A DNA stretch of 64,000 nt from positions 496,001 through 560,000 of the forward strand of contig CANMWN010000002.1 in the NCBI GenBank assembly GCA_947501625.1, given 5' to 3'. Shown one piece after another: positions 16,996-25,907 of the stretch (the first letter of the stretch is position 1; each line of letters starts with the position of its first letter). A model generated the notes under the pieces. That model was not told the DNA's origin. It worked only from the letters and a program-made list of their open reading frames with translations, and did no database searches. Both the position numbers and the translations under genes were made by a program. This DNA comes from an uncultured Flavobacteriaceae bacterium. GTDB taxonomy: Bacteria; Bacteroidota; Bacteroidia; Flavobacteriales; Flavobacteriaceae.

Positions 16996-18033
16996 TTATT
17001 TTACAAATTCAATTGCAGCAGAAGCTTGTTTTTGACTATCAAAGAAGCCTTGTTCTCTCATCCATTCATCACTATATACTTTACTCATATATCTTGAACC
17101 GTGATCAGGAAATATAACTACTACTTTACTGTTTACATTAAACTCTCCTGCTTCAGCATACTGTTTTACAGCCTGCATAGCTGCTCCACTTGTATAACCA
17201 GCGAAAATACCTTCGGTCAATGCTATTTCTCTTGCTGTATGTGCACTATCTTCATCCGACACTTTCTCAAACTTATCAATAATATCAAAATCTGTAGCAG
17301 TAGGAATTAAATTTTTACCTAAACCTTCAATTCTATAAGGATATATTTCACTACTATCAAACTCCTTGGTTTCATGGAACTTTTTCAAAATTGAACCAAA
17401 AGCGTCAACACCCAATATTTTAATATTTGGGTTTTGTTCTTTTAAATATTTTGCAGTTCCAGATATTGTTCCTCCTGTACCACTTGCAGCAACTAAATGA
17501 GTAATTTCACCTTTAGTTTGTTTCCAAATTTCTGGTCCTGTAGTATGATAATGAGCGTCAATATTTAATTGATTAAAATATTGATTTATATATACTGAAT
17601 TTGCAGTCTCGGTATGTAATCTTTTAGCAACTTGATAATATGATCTAGAATCATCGGCACTAACGTGAGCAGGACAAACATATATCTTTGCTCCCATTGC
17701 CTTTAACATATCAATCTTATCTTTAGATGACTTTGAACTAACTGCCAAAATACATTGATATCCTTTAGAAATACTAACCATTGCTAAACTAAAACCTGTA
17801 TTACCTGAAGTAGTTTCAATTATAGTATCGCCTGGCTTTAAAATGCCTTGCCTTTCAGCTTCATTTATTATATATAGTGCTATACGATCTTTGGTAGAAT
17901 GACCTGGATTACATCCTTCGAACTTTGTGAAAAATTCACCTTCTAACTTTTCGGTGATTTTATTTAATCTTATCATTGGAGTCTCACCAATAAGTTCTAA
18001 TATATTCTGATGAATACTTAAATTTCGTTTCAT
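16996..18033 (-). CDS. Cysteine-synthase-family PLP enzyme, probable cysteate synthase
   Basis: A 345-residue fold-type II PLP enzyme of the cysteine synthase/cystathionine beta-synthase group. Residues 12-20 (LELIGETPM) and the substrate loop TTSGNTGF are standard, and SGTGGTISG is the PLP-phosphate loop. The usual lysine motif PxGSVKDR reads NPGHSTKDR. The extra C-terminal 30 residues ([11 protein letters not shown]) recall CBS-type enzymes without a Bateman domain. The next gene on the same strand is an alpha-oxoamine synthase. The pair fits the first two steps of sulfonolipid synthesis (SulA: O-phosphoserine plus sulfite to cysteate), although ordinary cysteine synthase activity is not excluded. 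Confidence 0.75.
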   Translation of the reverse strand: MKRNLSIHQNILELIGETPMIRLNKITEKLEGEFFTKFEGCNPGHSTKDRIALYIINEAERQGILKPGDTIIETTSGNTGFSLAMVSISKGYQCILAVSSKSSKDKIDMLKAMGAKIYVCPAHVSADDSRSYYQVAKRLHTETANSVYINQYFNQLNIDAHYHTTGPEIWKQTKGEITHLVAASGTGGTISGTAKYLKEQNPNIKILGVDAFGSILKKFHETKEFDSSEIYPYRIEGLGKNLIPTATDFDIIDKFEKVSDEDSAHTAREIALTEGIFAGYTSGAAMQAVKQYAEAGEFNVNSKVVVIFPDHGSRYMSKVYSDEWMREQGFFDSQKQASAAIEFVK

Positions 18034-18081
18034 GAATTATAATCAGTTAACAAGATGCAAATCTACAAAAAAAATCTTAAT

Positions 18082-20142
18082 TTAATATTTCTTCTCCAAA
18101 TCCAATAAAAAAGCATATTCTCGCGCTATATCTTTTAAACTATCAAATCTACCTGATGAACCTCCATGCCCAACACTCATGTCGGTTTTTAAGAGAATCA
18201 TGTTCTTATTTTTTGATTGATCTCTTAATTTTGCTACCCATTTTGCAGGCTCAAAATATTGCACTTGAGAATCATGAAGACCTGTTGTTACAAGTACGTT
18301 AGGGTATTCCATATTTTTCACATTATCATAAGGAGAATATGATTTCATATACTCATAATACTCTTTCACATTCGGATTTCCCCATTCGTCATATTCACCA
18401 GTTGTTAGAGGAATACTCTCATCCAACATAGTGGTAACTACATCTACAAAAGGAACTGCTGCAATGATTCCTTTAAATAGTCCTGGACTTAAATTCATTA
18501 CTGATCCCATCAACAATCCTCCAGCTGAACCTCCCATAGCATATAGATGCTTTTCCGAAGTATAATTCTTATTGATTAAATGTTTAGCGCAATCAATAAA
18601 ATCATAAAAGGTATTCATCTTATTTAACAATTTTCCATCTTCATACCAATTCCTCCCTAAATATTCACTACCTCTTATATGAACTATTGCAAAAATAAAT
18701 CCTCTATCTAACAAACTTAATCTTGTTGTGCTAAAACTATCGCTTATTGTATGTCCATAGGATCCATAAGCATACATTAATAAAGGAGTTTCGCTTGAAA
18801 TTTCAGTATCTTTTTTATAAACTAAAGAAATGGCTACTTTTTTCTTATCTCTTGCTTCCGCCCAAATTCGTTCACTTTTATAATTTTCTTTATCAAATTT
18901 ACCTCCTAAAACTTCTAGTTCTTTTAAAACAATTTTAGAATGATCATCCATATTAAAATCAATCACAGAACTTGGAGTTGTTAAAGAATTATACCCATAT
19001 CTTATTACATTGGTATCAAACTCTGGATTAGGATATACTCCTACAGCATAAGTTTCTTCTGTAAATGGCAAGTAATAATCATTTGTTTTATCCCAACGAA
19101 TGATTCGAATTTTATTAAGTCCATTTGTTCGTTCCTCTAACACAAGATGCTCTTTAAAAATTGAAATATCTTCAAGTAACACCTCTTTTCTATGAGGAAT
19201 CTCATCAACCCAATTTTCTTTTGAAGTCTTGTTTTCACTCGTCTTCATTAATTTAAAATTGGTTGCATTATCTTTATTGGTAAGAATATAAAAATGAGAT
19301 TTATAATGTGCAATACTATATTCCAATTCTCTTTCTCGTTTCTGAAATATTGCAAATTTTCCTGTTGGATTATCAGCAGATAAATATTGATATTCGGTAG
19401 ATAAAGTACTGTAAGAGCCTATAACTAAATACTTTTCTGATTTTGTTTTATATACAAATGCTCCAAATGTATTATCCTTTTCATGATATATTTCAACATC
19501 TTCAGAAGTGTCGGTTCCTAAAACATGTCTATAAATTTTATAGTTTCTTAAGGTCTCTAAATCTTGAATTACATAAAAAACTGTCTTATTATCATTCGCC
19601 CAAGTAGCACTTCCAGTCGTATTCTGTATTTTTTCTGGGTAAAATTCTCCTGTTTCAAGATTCTTAAATTGCAATGTATATAATCTTCTACTTACATTAT
19701 CAACACTAAATGCTGCAATTTTGTTATTTGGGCTTATTGCAAGGCCTTTAAAGTGAAAATATTCAAAACCTTGTGAAAGTATATTGACATCAAACAAAAT
19801 TTCTTCCACAGAAGTTAAATCACCTTTCTTTCTCGTGTAGATAGGATATTGGTTTCCTTTTTTATACTTACTTATATAGTAGTAACCATTTTTTTTATAG
19901 GGCACTGATTCATCATCTTCCTTAATACGACCCTTCATTTCAATAAATAAATCCTCCTGCATTTTTTTAGTATGAGCAGTCATTTTCTCATAATAATCAT
20001 TCTCTTCGCCAATATATTTTAATACTTCAGGATTTTGTCGATCATTTAACCAATAATAATCATCAATTCTTTCATCGTCATGAATTACTAATTTCATTGG
20101 TTTTTTAGCAACTTTTGGAGGTGCAATAGTAGGTTTGTGCAT
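18082..20142 (-). CDS. S9 family prolyl oligopeptidase (oligopeptidase B-like)
   Basis: A 686-residue serine peptidase: an N-terminal propeller domain (about 80-420) that gates access, then an alpha/beta-hydrolase domain. The triad is visible as Ser539 in GGSAGGLLMG, Asp624 in TGLHDSQVQY and His659 in VGHGGSSGRF. LMYAYGSYG (oxyanion region) and DRGFIFAIVHIRGSEYLGR match oligopeptidase B, which cleaves short peptides after basic residues. No signal peptide is seen, so it is probably cytoplasmic. It is monocistronic; 48 bp separate it from the start of the PLP enzyme gene downstream. Confidence 0.92.
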   Translation of the reverse strand: MHKPTIAPPKVAKKPMKLVIHDDERIDDYYWLNDRQNPEVLKYIGEENDYYEKMTAHTKKMQEDLFIEMKGRIKEDDESVPYKKNGYYYISKYKKGNQYPIYTRKKGDLTSVEEILFDVNILSQGFEYFHFKGLAISPNNKIAAFSVDNVSRRLYTLQFKNLETGEFYPEKIQNTTGSATWANDNKTVFYVIQDLETLRNYKIYRHVLGTDTSEDVEIYHEKDNTFGAFVYKTKSEKYLVIGSYSTLSTEYQYLSADNPTGKFAIFQKRERELEYSIAHYKSHFYILTNKDNATNFKLMKTSENKTSKENWVDEIPHRKEVLLEDISIFKEHLVLEERTNGLNKIRIIRWDKTNDYYLPFTEETYAVGVYPNPEFDTNVIRYGYNSLTTPSSVIDFNMDDHSKIVLKELEVLGGKFDKENYKSERIWAEARDKKKVAISLVYKKDTEISSETPLLMYAYGSYGHTISDSFSTTRLSLLDRGFIFAIVHIRGSEYLGRNWYEDGKLLNKMNTFYDFIDCAKHLINKNYTSEKHLYAMGGSAGGLLMGSVMNLSPGLFKGIIAAVPFVDVVTTMLDESIPLTTGEYDEWGNPNVKEYYEYMKSYSPYDNVKNMEYPNVLVTTGLHDSQVQYFEPAKWVAKLRDQSKNKNMILLKTDMSVGHGGSSGRFDSLKDIAREYAFLLDLEKKY

Positions 20143-20215
20143 TGATATTATTTAGAATTGAGCAAAAATAAGCCTTAAGAAAAGAAATAGCAATCAAAGT
20201 ATGAATTAATAACTT

Positions 20216-21289
20216 TTAATCTATTATCATTTTTCTATTTGTAGTAATTTGATCGTTATATTTAATCTTAGAATAATAGATTCCTGAAGGGAATTTCTTA
20301 ATTTTCAATGAATTTATAGTGTCTTTTCTCTTTAAAATAGTTTTACCTTTTTCATCAGTAATTCTTGTGATTAAACTATTATCGAAATCCTCATTATTTA
20401 AAGTTTCAGAGATTAGGTTTTCCAAATCATTCAAATTAAATTCAAAAACTGTTGCAGGTTTATTCAATGAAAATCCAGCGATTTTCTTTTTAAATCGCTC
20501 TCTTGAAAAATTCAATATACTATCATTGACAAAAGTGATTCCTTCTACTTGATTCGCAACTCCTAAAAATTGAGAGAAATCTATTCGAACAAAAGACCTG
20601 TCTTTTAAATCAAAGCCCCTAAACACAAGCATAAATGGACTAAGCGAAGATGTATAGCCTGACAAAACTAAATCATTTTGCTTGTTTTTTGTTCCTCCAG
20701 TAACTTGTCCATCAATATCTAAGGTATATAAATATTTTGCAGTTTGAGTTCCAGGGTTTTTATCTAATTGATAGATATTCGTTTTATTGTTACCTCTATT
20801 TTTACTAAAAATTAGCAATTTATCTTCAAATGAAATTAATGCCTCAGCATCAAAATTGGTTTTAGATGATCGCATATAATTTTTTTGATTATCATACTTG
20901 TAAAAAATCGTTTTAGCAATTACAGTTTCATTGTCAAGAAAGTCTTTTTTAGAAATTTTATAAATTTTCAGATTAGTTCTATTTCCTCTATTGTTACCTG
21001 AATCACTTATGTAAATATAATCTTCATCTTGCGCAAGGTCTTCCCAATCTATATTAAAAGCATTGGATATTCTAACTCTTCGTTCAATAGTTCCTGTTGT
21101 ATTATTCAACTGATACAAAATTGGTTGTCCACCAGAATCATTGTGAGTAATTAATTTACCATCAAAAAATAATAGCCCTGAATTTTCATTTAATTCAGAA
21201 GGCAAATTAAATTTCTTGGTTACTAGTTCTTGGCTTTCAGCAAATAAAAACCCTATAAAAAATACTATTAAAAATAATCTCTTATTCAT
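20216..21289 (-). CDS. Secreted propeller-like protein with a C-terminal sorting tail
   Basis: A 357-residue exported protein (signal peptide 1-19). The body has repeated short strands typical of a beta propeller (NSGLLFFDGKLITHNDSGGQ, IYISDSGNNRGNRTNLKIY, INFSRERFKK). The last 70 residues (ITDEKGKTILKRKDTINSLK, then SGIYYSKIKYNDQITTNRKM) look like a type A type IX sorting domain. Proteins of this kind in flavobacteria carry no assigned enzymatic function, and I cannot assign one here. It ends 73 bp before the S9 peptidase gene starts. Confidence 0.8.
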   Translation of the reverse strand: MNKRLFLIVFFIGFLFAESQELVTKKFNLPSELNENSGLLFFDGKLITHNDSGGQPILYQLNNTTGTIERRVRISNAFNIDWEDLAQDEDYIYISDSGNNRGNRTNLKIYKISKKDFLDNETVIAKTIFYKYDNQKNYMRSSKTNFDAEALISFEDKLLIFSKNRGNNKTNIYQLDKNPGTQTAKYLYTLDIDGQVTGGTKNKQNDLVLSGYTSSLSPFMLVFRGFDLKDRSFVRIDFSQFLGVANQVEGITFVNDSILNFSRERFKKKIAGFSLNKPATVFEFNLNDLENLISETLNNEDFDNSLITRITDEKGKTILKRKDTINSLKIKKFPSGIYYSKIKYNDQITTNRKMIID

Positions 21290-21337
21290 ACTTATAAATT
21301 ACTATTCTACGAATATACATCAATCATGCCAATACAA

Positions 21338-22765
21338 CTATTCTTCAAAAGCATCATTACTAAAACCAATTAAATACAACTTCTCTTGCGCCCTAGTAAC
21401 AGCAGTATAGAGCCATCTCAGATATTCTCTACTTGGACCTTCAGGTAAATAAGGCTGTTCTATAAAAACAGTATTCCATTGACCTCCTTGCGACTTATGA
21501 CAAGTCATTGCATAAGAAAACTTAACTTGCAATGCATTAAAATATTTATTCTTTTTTATAGATAACAGTTTTTTATAATTCGATTTTTCGTCCTCAAAAT
21601 CTTTGGCAACTTCTTGATATAATCTATTTGAGTCTTCATAAGAAAGCGAAGGCGTTTCGGAAGTTAAAGTGTCCAATAAAATAACAGTGTCAAATGGTCT
21701 TTGATTTTTATAATCTATCATTCGTATTTTAACATCGGCAAATCGAAAACCATACAATTCTTTTGTATTTCTAATTTCCAATATTTCGCATATATCACCA
21801 TTGGCAATAAATCCTGCTTCAGAAGTTTCATTCAACCAAAAATAATTGTTCTTTACAACCATCACAAAATCACCAGTCGAAATCTCATTTTCTTGACCTC
21901 TTATCTTACTTCTTATTTGTTGATTATATTGGTTTGCTCTTTTATTCGACCGAACTATGAATGCAGTATCTTCTACTCCATCATTATCATAAGCCACTGT
22001 TATTGCATCTTGAATATCATATCCATCAACCAAACGAATAATATCTGGAAAATCTAGTGAAAATTTAAAATCGAAAAAAGAATTTCCTGAAAGTAACATC
22101 CGTAATTCTGTTGCGTTGATTAATATTCCTGAATTCGAATGTTGTCTCATCACTTCATTCAACTCAAGTTCGACTACATCTTTATTGTAATTCAACGATA
22201 ATTTGTCAGGATTTAATGCTGGACTCATGTCCAATTTCACTGGAGGCAATTGAGCAGTATCACCGATAAAAATTAATTTACAACCTTTTCCTGAATATAC
22301 ATAAGAAATTAAATCATCCAATAAAGAGCCATTTTCAAACAATTTAGAATTACTTACTGCATCAGAAATCATAGAAGCCTCATCAACAATAAAAAATGTA
22401 TTGGTGTGTTTATTTGTTTGCATTACAAAATTAACTCCACCATTTTTTGCTTTTTTTGGGTGATATATTTTTTTATGAATGGTAAATGCTTGTCTATTAG
22501 CATAATTCGAAATTACCTTTGCTGCTCTACCTGTTGGTGCTAACATCACCGACTTTTTCCCAGTTTTCCATAAACTTTTAACTATCGAACTTATACTTGT
22601 TGTTTTACCTGTACCTGCATAACCTTTGAGCAAAAACAATCCTGAAGGGTTATCATCAAAAATAAATTCCGATAATTGATTAAGTAATAAATCTTGAGTT
22701 TGTGTTGGCTCAAATGGGAAAGTTTTTACTAACTCTCGGTAGAAATCGGATGAAGATTTAATCAT
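21338..22765 (-). CDS. RecD-like superfamily 1 DNA helicase
   Basis: A 475-residue ATP-dependent helicase of the RecD/TraA type. Motifs in order: Walker A GYAGTGKTTSI (about 47-57), motif Ia LAPTGRAAKVI, Walker B FIVDEASMISD, motif III GDTAQLPPV, and the C-terminal UvrD_C_2 block YAMTCHKSQGGQW followed by LYTAVTRAQEKLYLIG. It is shorter than RecD2 and has no RecBC partner beside it. Relatives are annotated AAA family ATPase/exodeoxyribonuclease V-like. A role in DNA repair or replication is inferred from the family. Confidence 0.9.
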   Translation of the reverse strand: MIKSSSDFYRELVKTFPFEPTQTQDLLLNQLSEFIFDDNPSGLFLLKGYAGTGKTTSISSIVKSLWKTGKKSVMLAPTGRAAKVISNYANRQAFTIHKKIYHPKKAKNGGVNFVMQTNKHTNTFFIVDEASMISDAVSNSKLFENGSLLDDLISYVYSGKGCKLIFIGDTAQLPPVKLDMSPALNPDKLSLNYNKDVVELELNEVMRQHSNSGILINATELRMLLSGNSFFDFKFSLDFPDIIRLVDGYDIQDAITVAYDNDGVEDTAFIVRSNKRANQYNQQIRSKIRGQENEISTGDFVMVVKNNYFWLNETSEAGFIANGDICEILEIRNTKELYGFRFADVKIRMIDYKNQRPFDTVILLDTLTSETPSLSYEDSNRLYQEVAKDFEDEKSNYKKLLSIKKNKYFNALQVKFSYAMTCHKSQGGQWNTVFIEQPYLPEGPSREYLRWLYTAVTRAQEKLYLIGFSNDAFEE

Positions 22766-22871
22766 AGGTGTTACAAAAAGTCAAATATACAACTTGATTT
22801 TACCAAAAAAGTTTTTACGATTAAAAAAAAAATGTAAATTTGTGCATAATCAATTTATAAAAAACTATCAA

Positions 22872-23600
22872 ATGTTTAAAATCCTTTTAGTATTTATTCT
22901 TGGACTTATTGCTTGTTATTTTATTGCCAAAGCAATTTTGAAATTTGTTCCAAAAAAGGTTCAGCCAGTTGTTTCATTAGTATTATATGCTTTAATTGCT
23001 TTATTGGCTTATAAGACTTATGATAGTATTATGACGCCAATTAAATTTCATGCAGAAAAAGAAGAGCGTTATGCTAAGGTAATTAAAAACTTAAAGGTAA
23101 TTAAAGAAGCTCAAGCAGCACATAAAAAGGTAACAGGAAAATATGCTAAAACTGGAGATGCACTTGTTAAGTTTATAGATACTGCTAAGTTTGCAGATAT
23201 TGAAATTAAAAACCTTGTAAGAAAAGTTGATAAAGGTGGAGGAATTTCTGTAGAAGAAGAATACAGACAAGTTGATACAGTTGGATATACTCCAGTAAGA
23301 GCATCATTTGCAAGTACTAATTATAAAGATATGATGACAGTTCCTGGAACTGACAAACAATTCAAAATAACACTTGGAGAAGTTCAAAAGGCTCATGGTT
23401 ATATGGCTCCAGTTTATTTGATTGAAGCGAATAAAGATGATGTATTAGCAGGAATGGATGCTGATTTAGTAAGGCAAGAAAAAGAGGCAATTGCTAATGA
23501 CCAAGTAAAAGGTGCAACTATTATGATTGGATCGCTTGCTGAAGTTACTGATAGTGGAAACTGGCCTCCAAAATATGACCAAGGAGACGCAAAAAAATAA
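22872..23600 (+). CDS. Membrane protein of unknown function upstream of the DUF3822 gene
   Basis: A 242-residue protein with two N-terminal transmembrane helices (about 3-20 and 30-48), a charged helix (EKEERYAKVIKNLKVIKEAQAAHKKVTG) reminiscent of pseudopilin-like proteins, and a soluble C-terminal part. I recognise no named domain. The ATG at 22872 is chosen because the hydrophobic segment begins there and a perfect TAAATTTG -7 element lies at 22835-22842. It is the first gene of the DUF3822-rsmD unit. Its last codons, GCA AAA AAA TAA, contain an A7 run that overlaps the beginning of the next reading frame. Confidence 0.7.
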   Translation: MFKILLVFILGLIACYFIAKAILKFVPKKVQPVVSLVLYALIALLAYKTYDSIMTPIKFHAEKEERYAKVIKNLKVIKEAQAAHKKVTGKYAKTGDALVKFIDTAKFADIEIKNLVRKVDKGGGISVEEEYRQVDTVGYTPVRASFASTNYKDMMTVPGTDKQFKITLGEVQKAHGYMAPVYLIEANKDDVLAGMDADLVRQEKEAIANDQVKGATIMIGSLAEVTDSGNWPPKYDQGDAKK

Positions 23601-24406
23601 AAGTTATTAGTACTAATTTTAACAATACACACTTATCCATTCAACTTAGGTCGGATGGATTTTCTTTTTGTATCCTAGACAAGGATTCAGAAAAAATTAT
23701 TGACATCCAAGATTTTACTGATAGAGATATTAATTCACCATCAAAGCAACTTGAACTTATTAAACGTGAATTTGATCAAAATGATTCTTTAAAACACCAT
23801 TTTGATTCTGTCAATGTCACGCATAGTAATAATCTTTCTACACTCGTACCAAAACCATTTTTTGACGAAGAGCGATTAAATGACTACCTACAATACAATA
23901 TCAAAGTTTTAAAAAATGATTTTATCACTTTTGATACTATTTCAAATGCCGATATTATTAATGTTTTTATTCCATTTGTCCATATAAACAATTACCTATT
24001 TGATGTTTTTGGAACATTTGAATACAAGCACACATCGAGTGTATTGATTGAATCCTTACTCAAGCAAACATCAAATTCTGAAACAACAAGTTTTTTTGTT
24101 CATGTAGAAAATGATATTTTCCAAGTAGTTATAATTAAAGGTAAAAAAGTATTGTTTTTCAACACTTTTAATTATAAAACAAAAGAAGATTTTATCTATT
24201 ATATTTTATTTACTGCCGAGCAATTGCAACTAAATCCTGAAGAGTTTTTACTAACTTTTTTAAATGATATTGAAAAGGATTCTGAACTTTATACAATTAC
24301 TTATAAATACATCAAGAATATAGCATTTTATAAACCAAAATATACAATGCCGAAAAAATTAAAATTGTCTGACCACTCTTATTTCACTCTTTTAAACCAA
24401 CATTAA
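23597..24406 (+). CDS. DUF3822 family protein with a non-standard start or frameshift
   Basis: The frame is open from 23579 to the stop at 24404-24406 and encodes a complete DUF3822-like protein of about 269 residues (begins KVISTNFNNTHLSIQ, central PKPFFDEERLNDYLQYN, ends FTLLNQH). No ATG, GTG or TTG exists in frame before the TTG at 24044, which would remove over half the protein. Either translation begins at AUA 23597 (or AUU 23606), helped by AAGGAG at 23581-23586, or ribosomes slip by -1 on A AAA AAA (23591-23597) in the preceding gene. The family has an actin/ASKHA-like fold and is typically found before rsmD; its role is unknown. Confidence 0.75.
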   Translation: MKVISTNFNNTHLSIQLRSDGFSFCILDKDSEKIIDIQDFTDRDINSPSKQLELIKREFDQNDSLKHHFDSVNVTHSNNLSTLVPKPFFDEERLNDYLQYNIKVLKNDFITFDTISNADIINVFIPFVHINNYLFDVFGTFEYKHTSSVLIESLLKQTSNSETTSFFVHVENDIFQVVIIKGKKVLFFNTFNYKTKEDFIYYILFTAEQLQLNPEEFLLTFLNDIEKDSELYTITYKYIKNIAFYKPKYTMPKKLKLSDHSYFTLLNQH

Positions 24407-24946
24407 TTGCGAATAATATCTGGATTTCATAAAGGGAAAAGACTGACTGCGCCAAAGAACTTACCAGTAAGACCCACAACCGATATGGCCAAAGAAGCCT
24501 TATTCAATATTCTAAATAACCATTATTATTTTGATGATATTACTGTATTAGATTTATTCTCTGGAACTGGAAATATTAGTTACGAATTTGCCTCTAGAGG
24601 AACTCAAAAAATTACTGCAGTAGATGCGCATTTTGCTTGTATAAAGTTTATAAACAGTACCTCAAAACAACTTGAATTCCCAATAGATACTTATAAAAGT
24701 GACGTATATAAATTTTTAGAAAAATACCCTCAAAAATCAACAGTCATATTTGCTGACCCTCCTTACGATTTCGAACTTCCTGAATTTGAAAAAATTATTA
24801 CGATGGTTTTTCAAAATGATTTGCTTGAAAATGAAGGAATGCTAATTGTAGAACACTCAAAACACACTGACTTGTCGGGAAATGAAAACTTTAGTTATTC
24901 TAAAAAATACGGCGGGAATATGTTTAGTTTTTTTGAAAAAGAATAA
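24407..24946 (+). CDS. rsmD: 16S rRNA (guanine966-N2)-methyltransferase RsmD
   Basis: A 179-residue SAM-dependent methyltransferase. It opens with RIISGFHKGKRLTAP and RPTTDMAKEALFNIL, has the SAM-binding motif LDLFSGTGNISYEFASRG and the catalytic ADPPYDF (the DPPY motif of amino-methyltransferases), and ends EGMLIVEHSK. It methylates N2 of G966 in 16S rRNA. The start is TTG at 24407, directly after the TAA of DUF3822, indicating translational coupling. Length is normal for the family. Confidence 0.95.
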   Translation: MRIISGFHKGKRLTAPKNLPVRPTTDMAKEALFNILNNHYYFDDITVLDLFSGTGNISYEFASRGTQKITAVDAHFACIKFINSTSKQLEFPIDTYKSDVYKFLEKYPQKSTVIFADPPYDFELPEFEKIITMVFQNDLLENEGMLIVEHSKHTDLSGNENFSYSKKYGGNMFSFFEKE

Positions 24947-24948
24947 AA

Positions 24949-25902
24949 CTACAATAACGATTTAATCACATCTTCTTCAGAAATTCCTTCAGCCTCAGCC
25001 TTGTAATTTTTCACAATTCTATGTCTTAATATTGGATACGCGACTGCTTTTACATCTTCAATATCAGGAGAGAATTTACCATTAACAGCAGCATTAACTT
25101 TTGCTCCCAATATTAGATTTTGTGATGCTCTAGGTCCAGCGCCCCAACTTATAAAATCATTGACCAATTGTGGCGAATTATTAGAATTTGGGCGTGTTTT
25201 AGAAACTAACTTTACTGCATATTCAATGACATTATCAGCAACTGGAATTCTACGAATTAATTGCTGGTAATTAATAATTTCATCAGCCGATAATAATGAT
25301 TGAACCTCATTTATGCTATCATTAGTTGTATTTTTAACTACTTCAACTTCTTCATCAAATGATGGGTAATTTAATAAAATTGAAAACATAAACCTATCCA
25401 ATTGCGCTTCTGGCAAAGGGTAAGTCCCTTCTTGTTCAATAGGGTTTTGAGTTGCAAGCACAAAAAAAGGTAATGATAATTTATGATGGACTCCAGCGAC
25501 TGTTACTGTTTTTTCTTGCATTGCTTCTAATAATGCAGCTTGTGTTTTTGGAGGTGTTCTATTTATTTCATCTGCCAAAACAATATTTGAAAAAATAGGG
25601 CCTTTAATAAATTTAAAATTTCGCTTTTCGTCTAATATTTCGCTACCCAAAATATCTGAGGGCATTAAATCTGGTGTAAATTGAATCCTTTTAAAATCAA
25701 GCCCAATTACTTTGGCAATAGTATGAACTAATAACGTTTTTGCCAAACCAGGAACTCCAATGAGTAAAGAATGTCCTCCAGCCAAAATTGAATACAAAAC
25801 ATGATCAACAGTTTGCTCTTGACCAACAATTACTTTTGAAATTTCAGTTTTTAACTGCTTGTAAGTAACTCCTAAGTTTTCAATGGCTTTTACGTCTGAC
25901 AT
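24949..25902 (-). CDS. MoxR-family AAA+ ATPase
   Basis: A 317-residue ATPase of the MoxR/RavA type, proposed to act as a chaperone in assembly of complexes, often with VWA-domain proteins. It has Walker A GVPGLAKTLL (Lys in AKT), Walker B ADEINRTPPKTQAALLEAMQE, sensor 1 LATQNPIEQEGTYPLPEAQLDRF and the C-terminal lid GPRASQNLILGAK. Usual partners (DUF58, VWA) are not adjacent; instead it follows three peptidyl-prolyl isomerase genes with a 5-bp gap, so it is probably the last gene of that operon. Confidence 0.92.
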   Translation of the reverse strand: MSDVKAIENLGVTYKQLKTEISKVIVGQEQTVDHVLYSILAGGHSLLIGVPGLAKTLLVHTIAKVIGLDFKRIQFTPDLMPSDILGSEILDEKRNFKFIKGPIFSNIVLADEINRTPPKTQAALLEAMQEKTVTVAGVHHKLSLPFFVLATQNPIEQEGTYPLPEAQLDRFMFSILLNYPSFDEEVEVVKNTTNDSINEVQSLLSADEIINYQQLIRRIPVADNVIEYAVKLVSKTRPNSNNSPQLVNDFISWGAGPRASQNLILGAKVNAAVNGKFSPDIEDVKAVAYPILRHRIVKNYKAEAEGISEEDVIKSLL

Positions 25903-25907
25903 AAAGA

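Noticed and set aside
24044-24406. A 120-residue DUF3822 protein starting at TTG 24044
   Set aside because: The same frame continues upstream for 149 more codons with family-like sequence; the short version would lack more than half of the domain.
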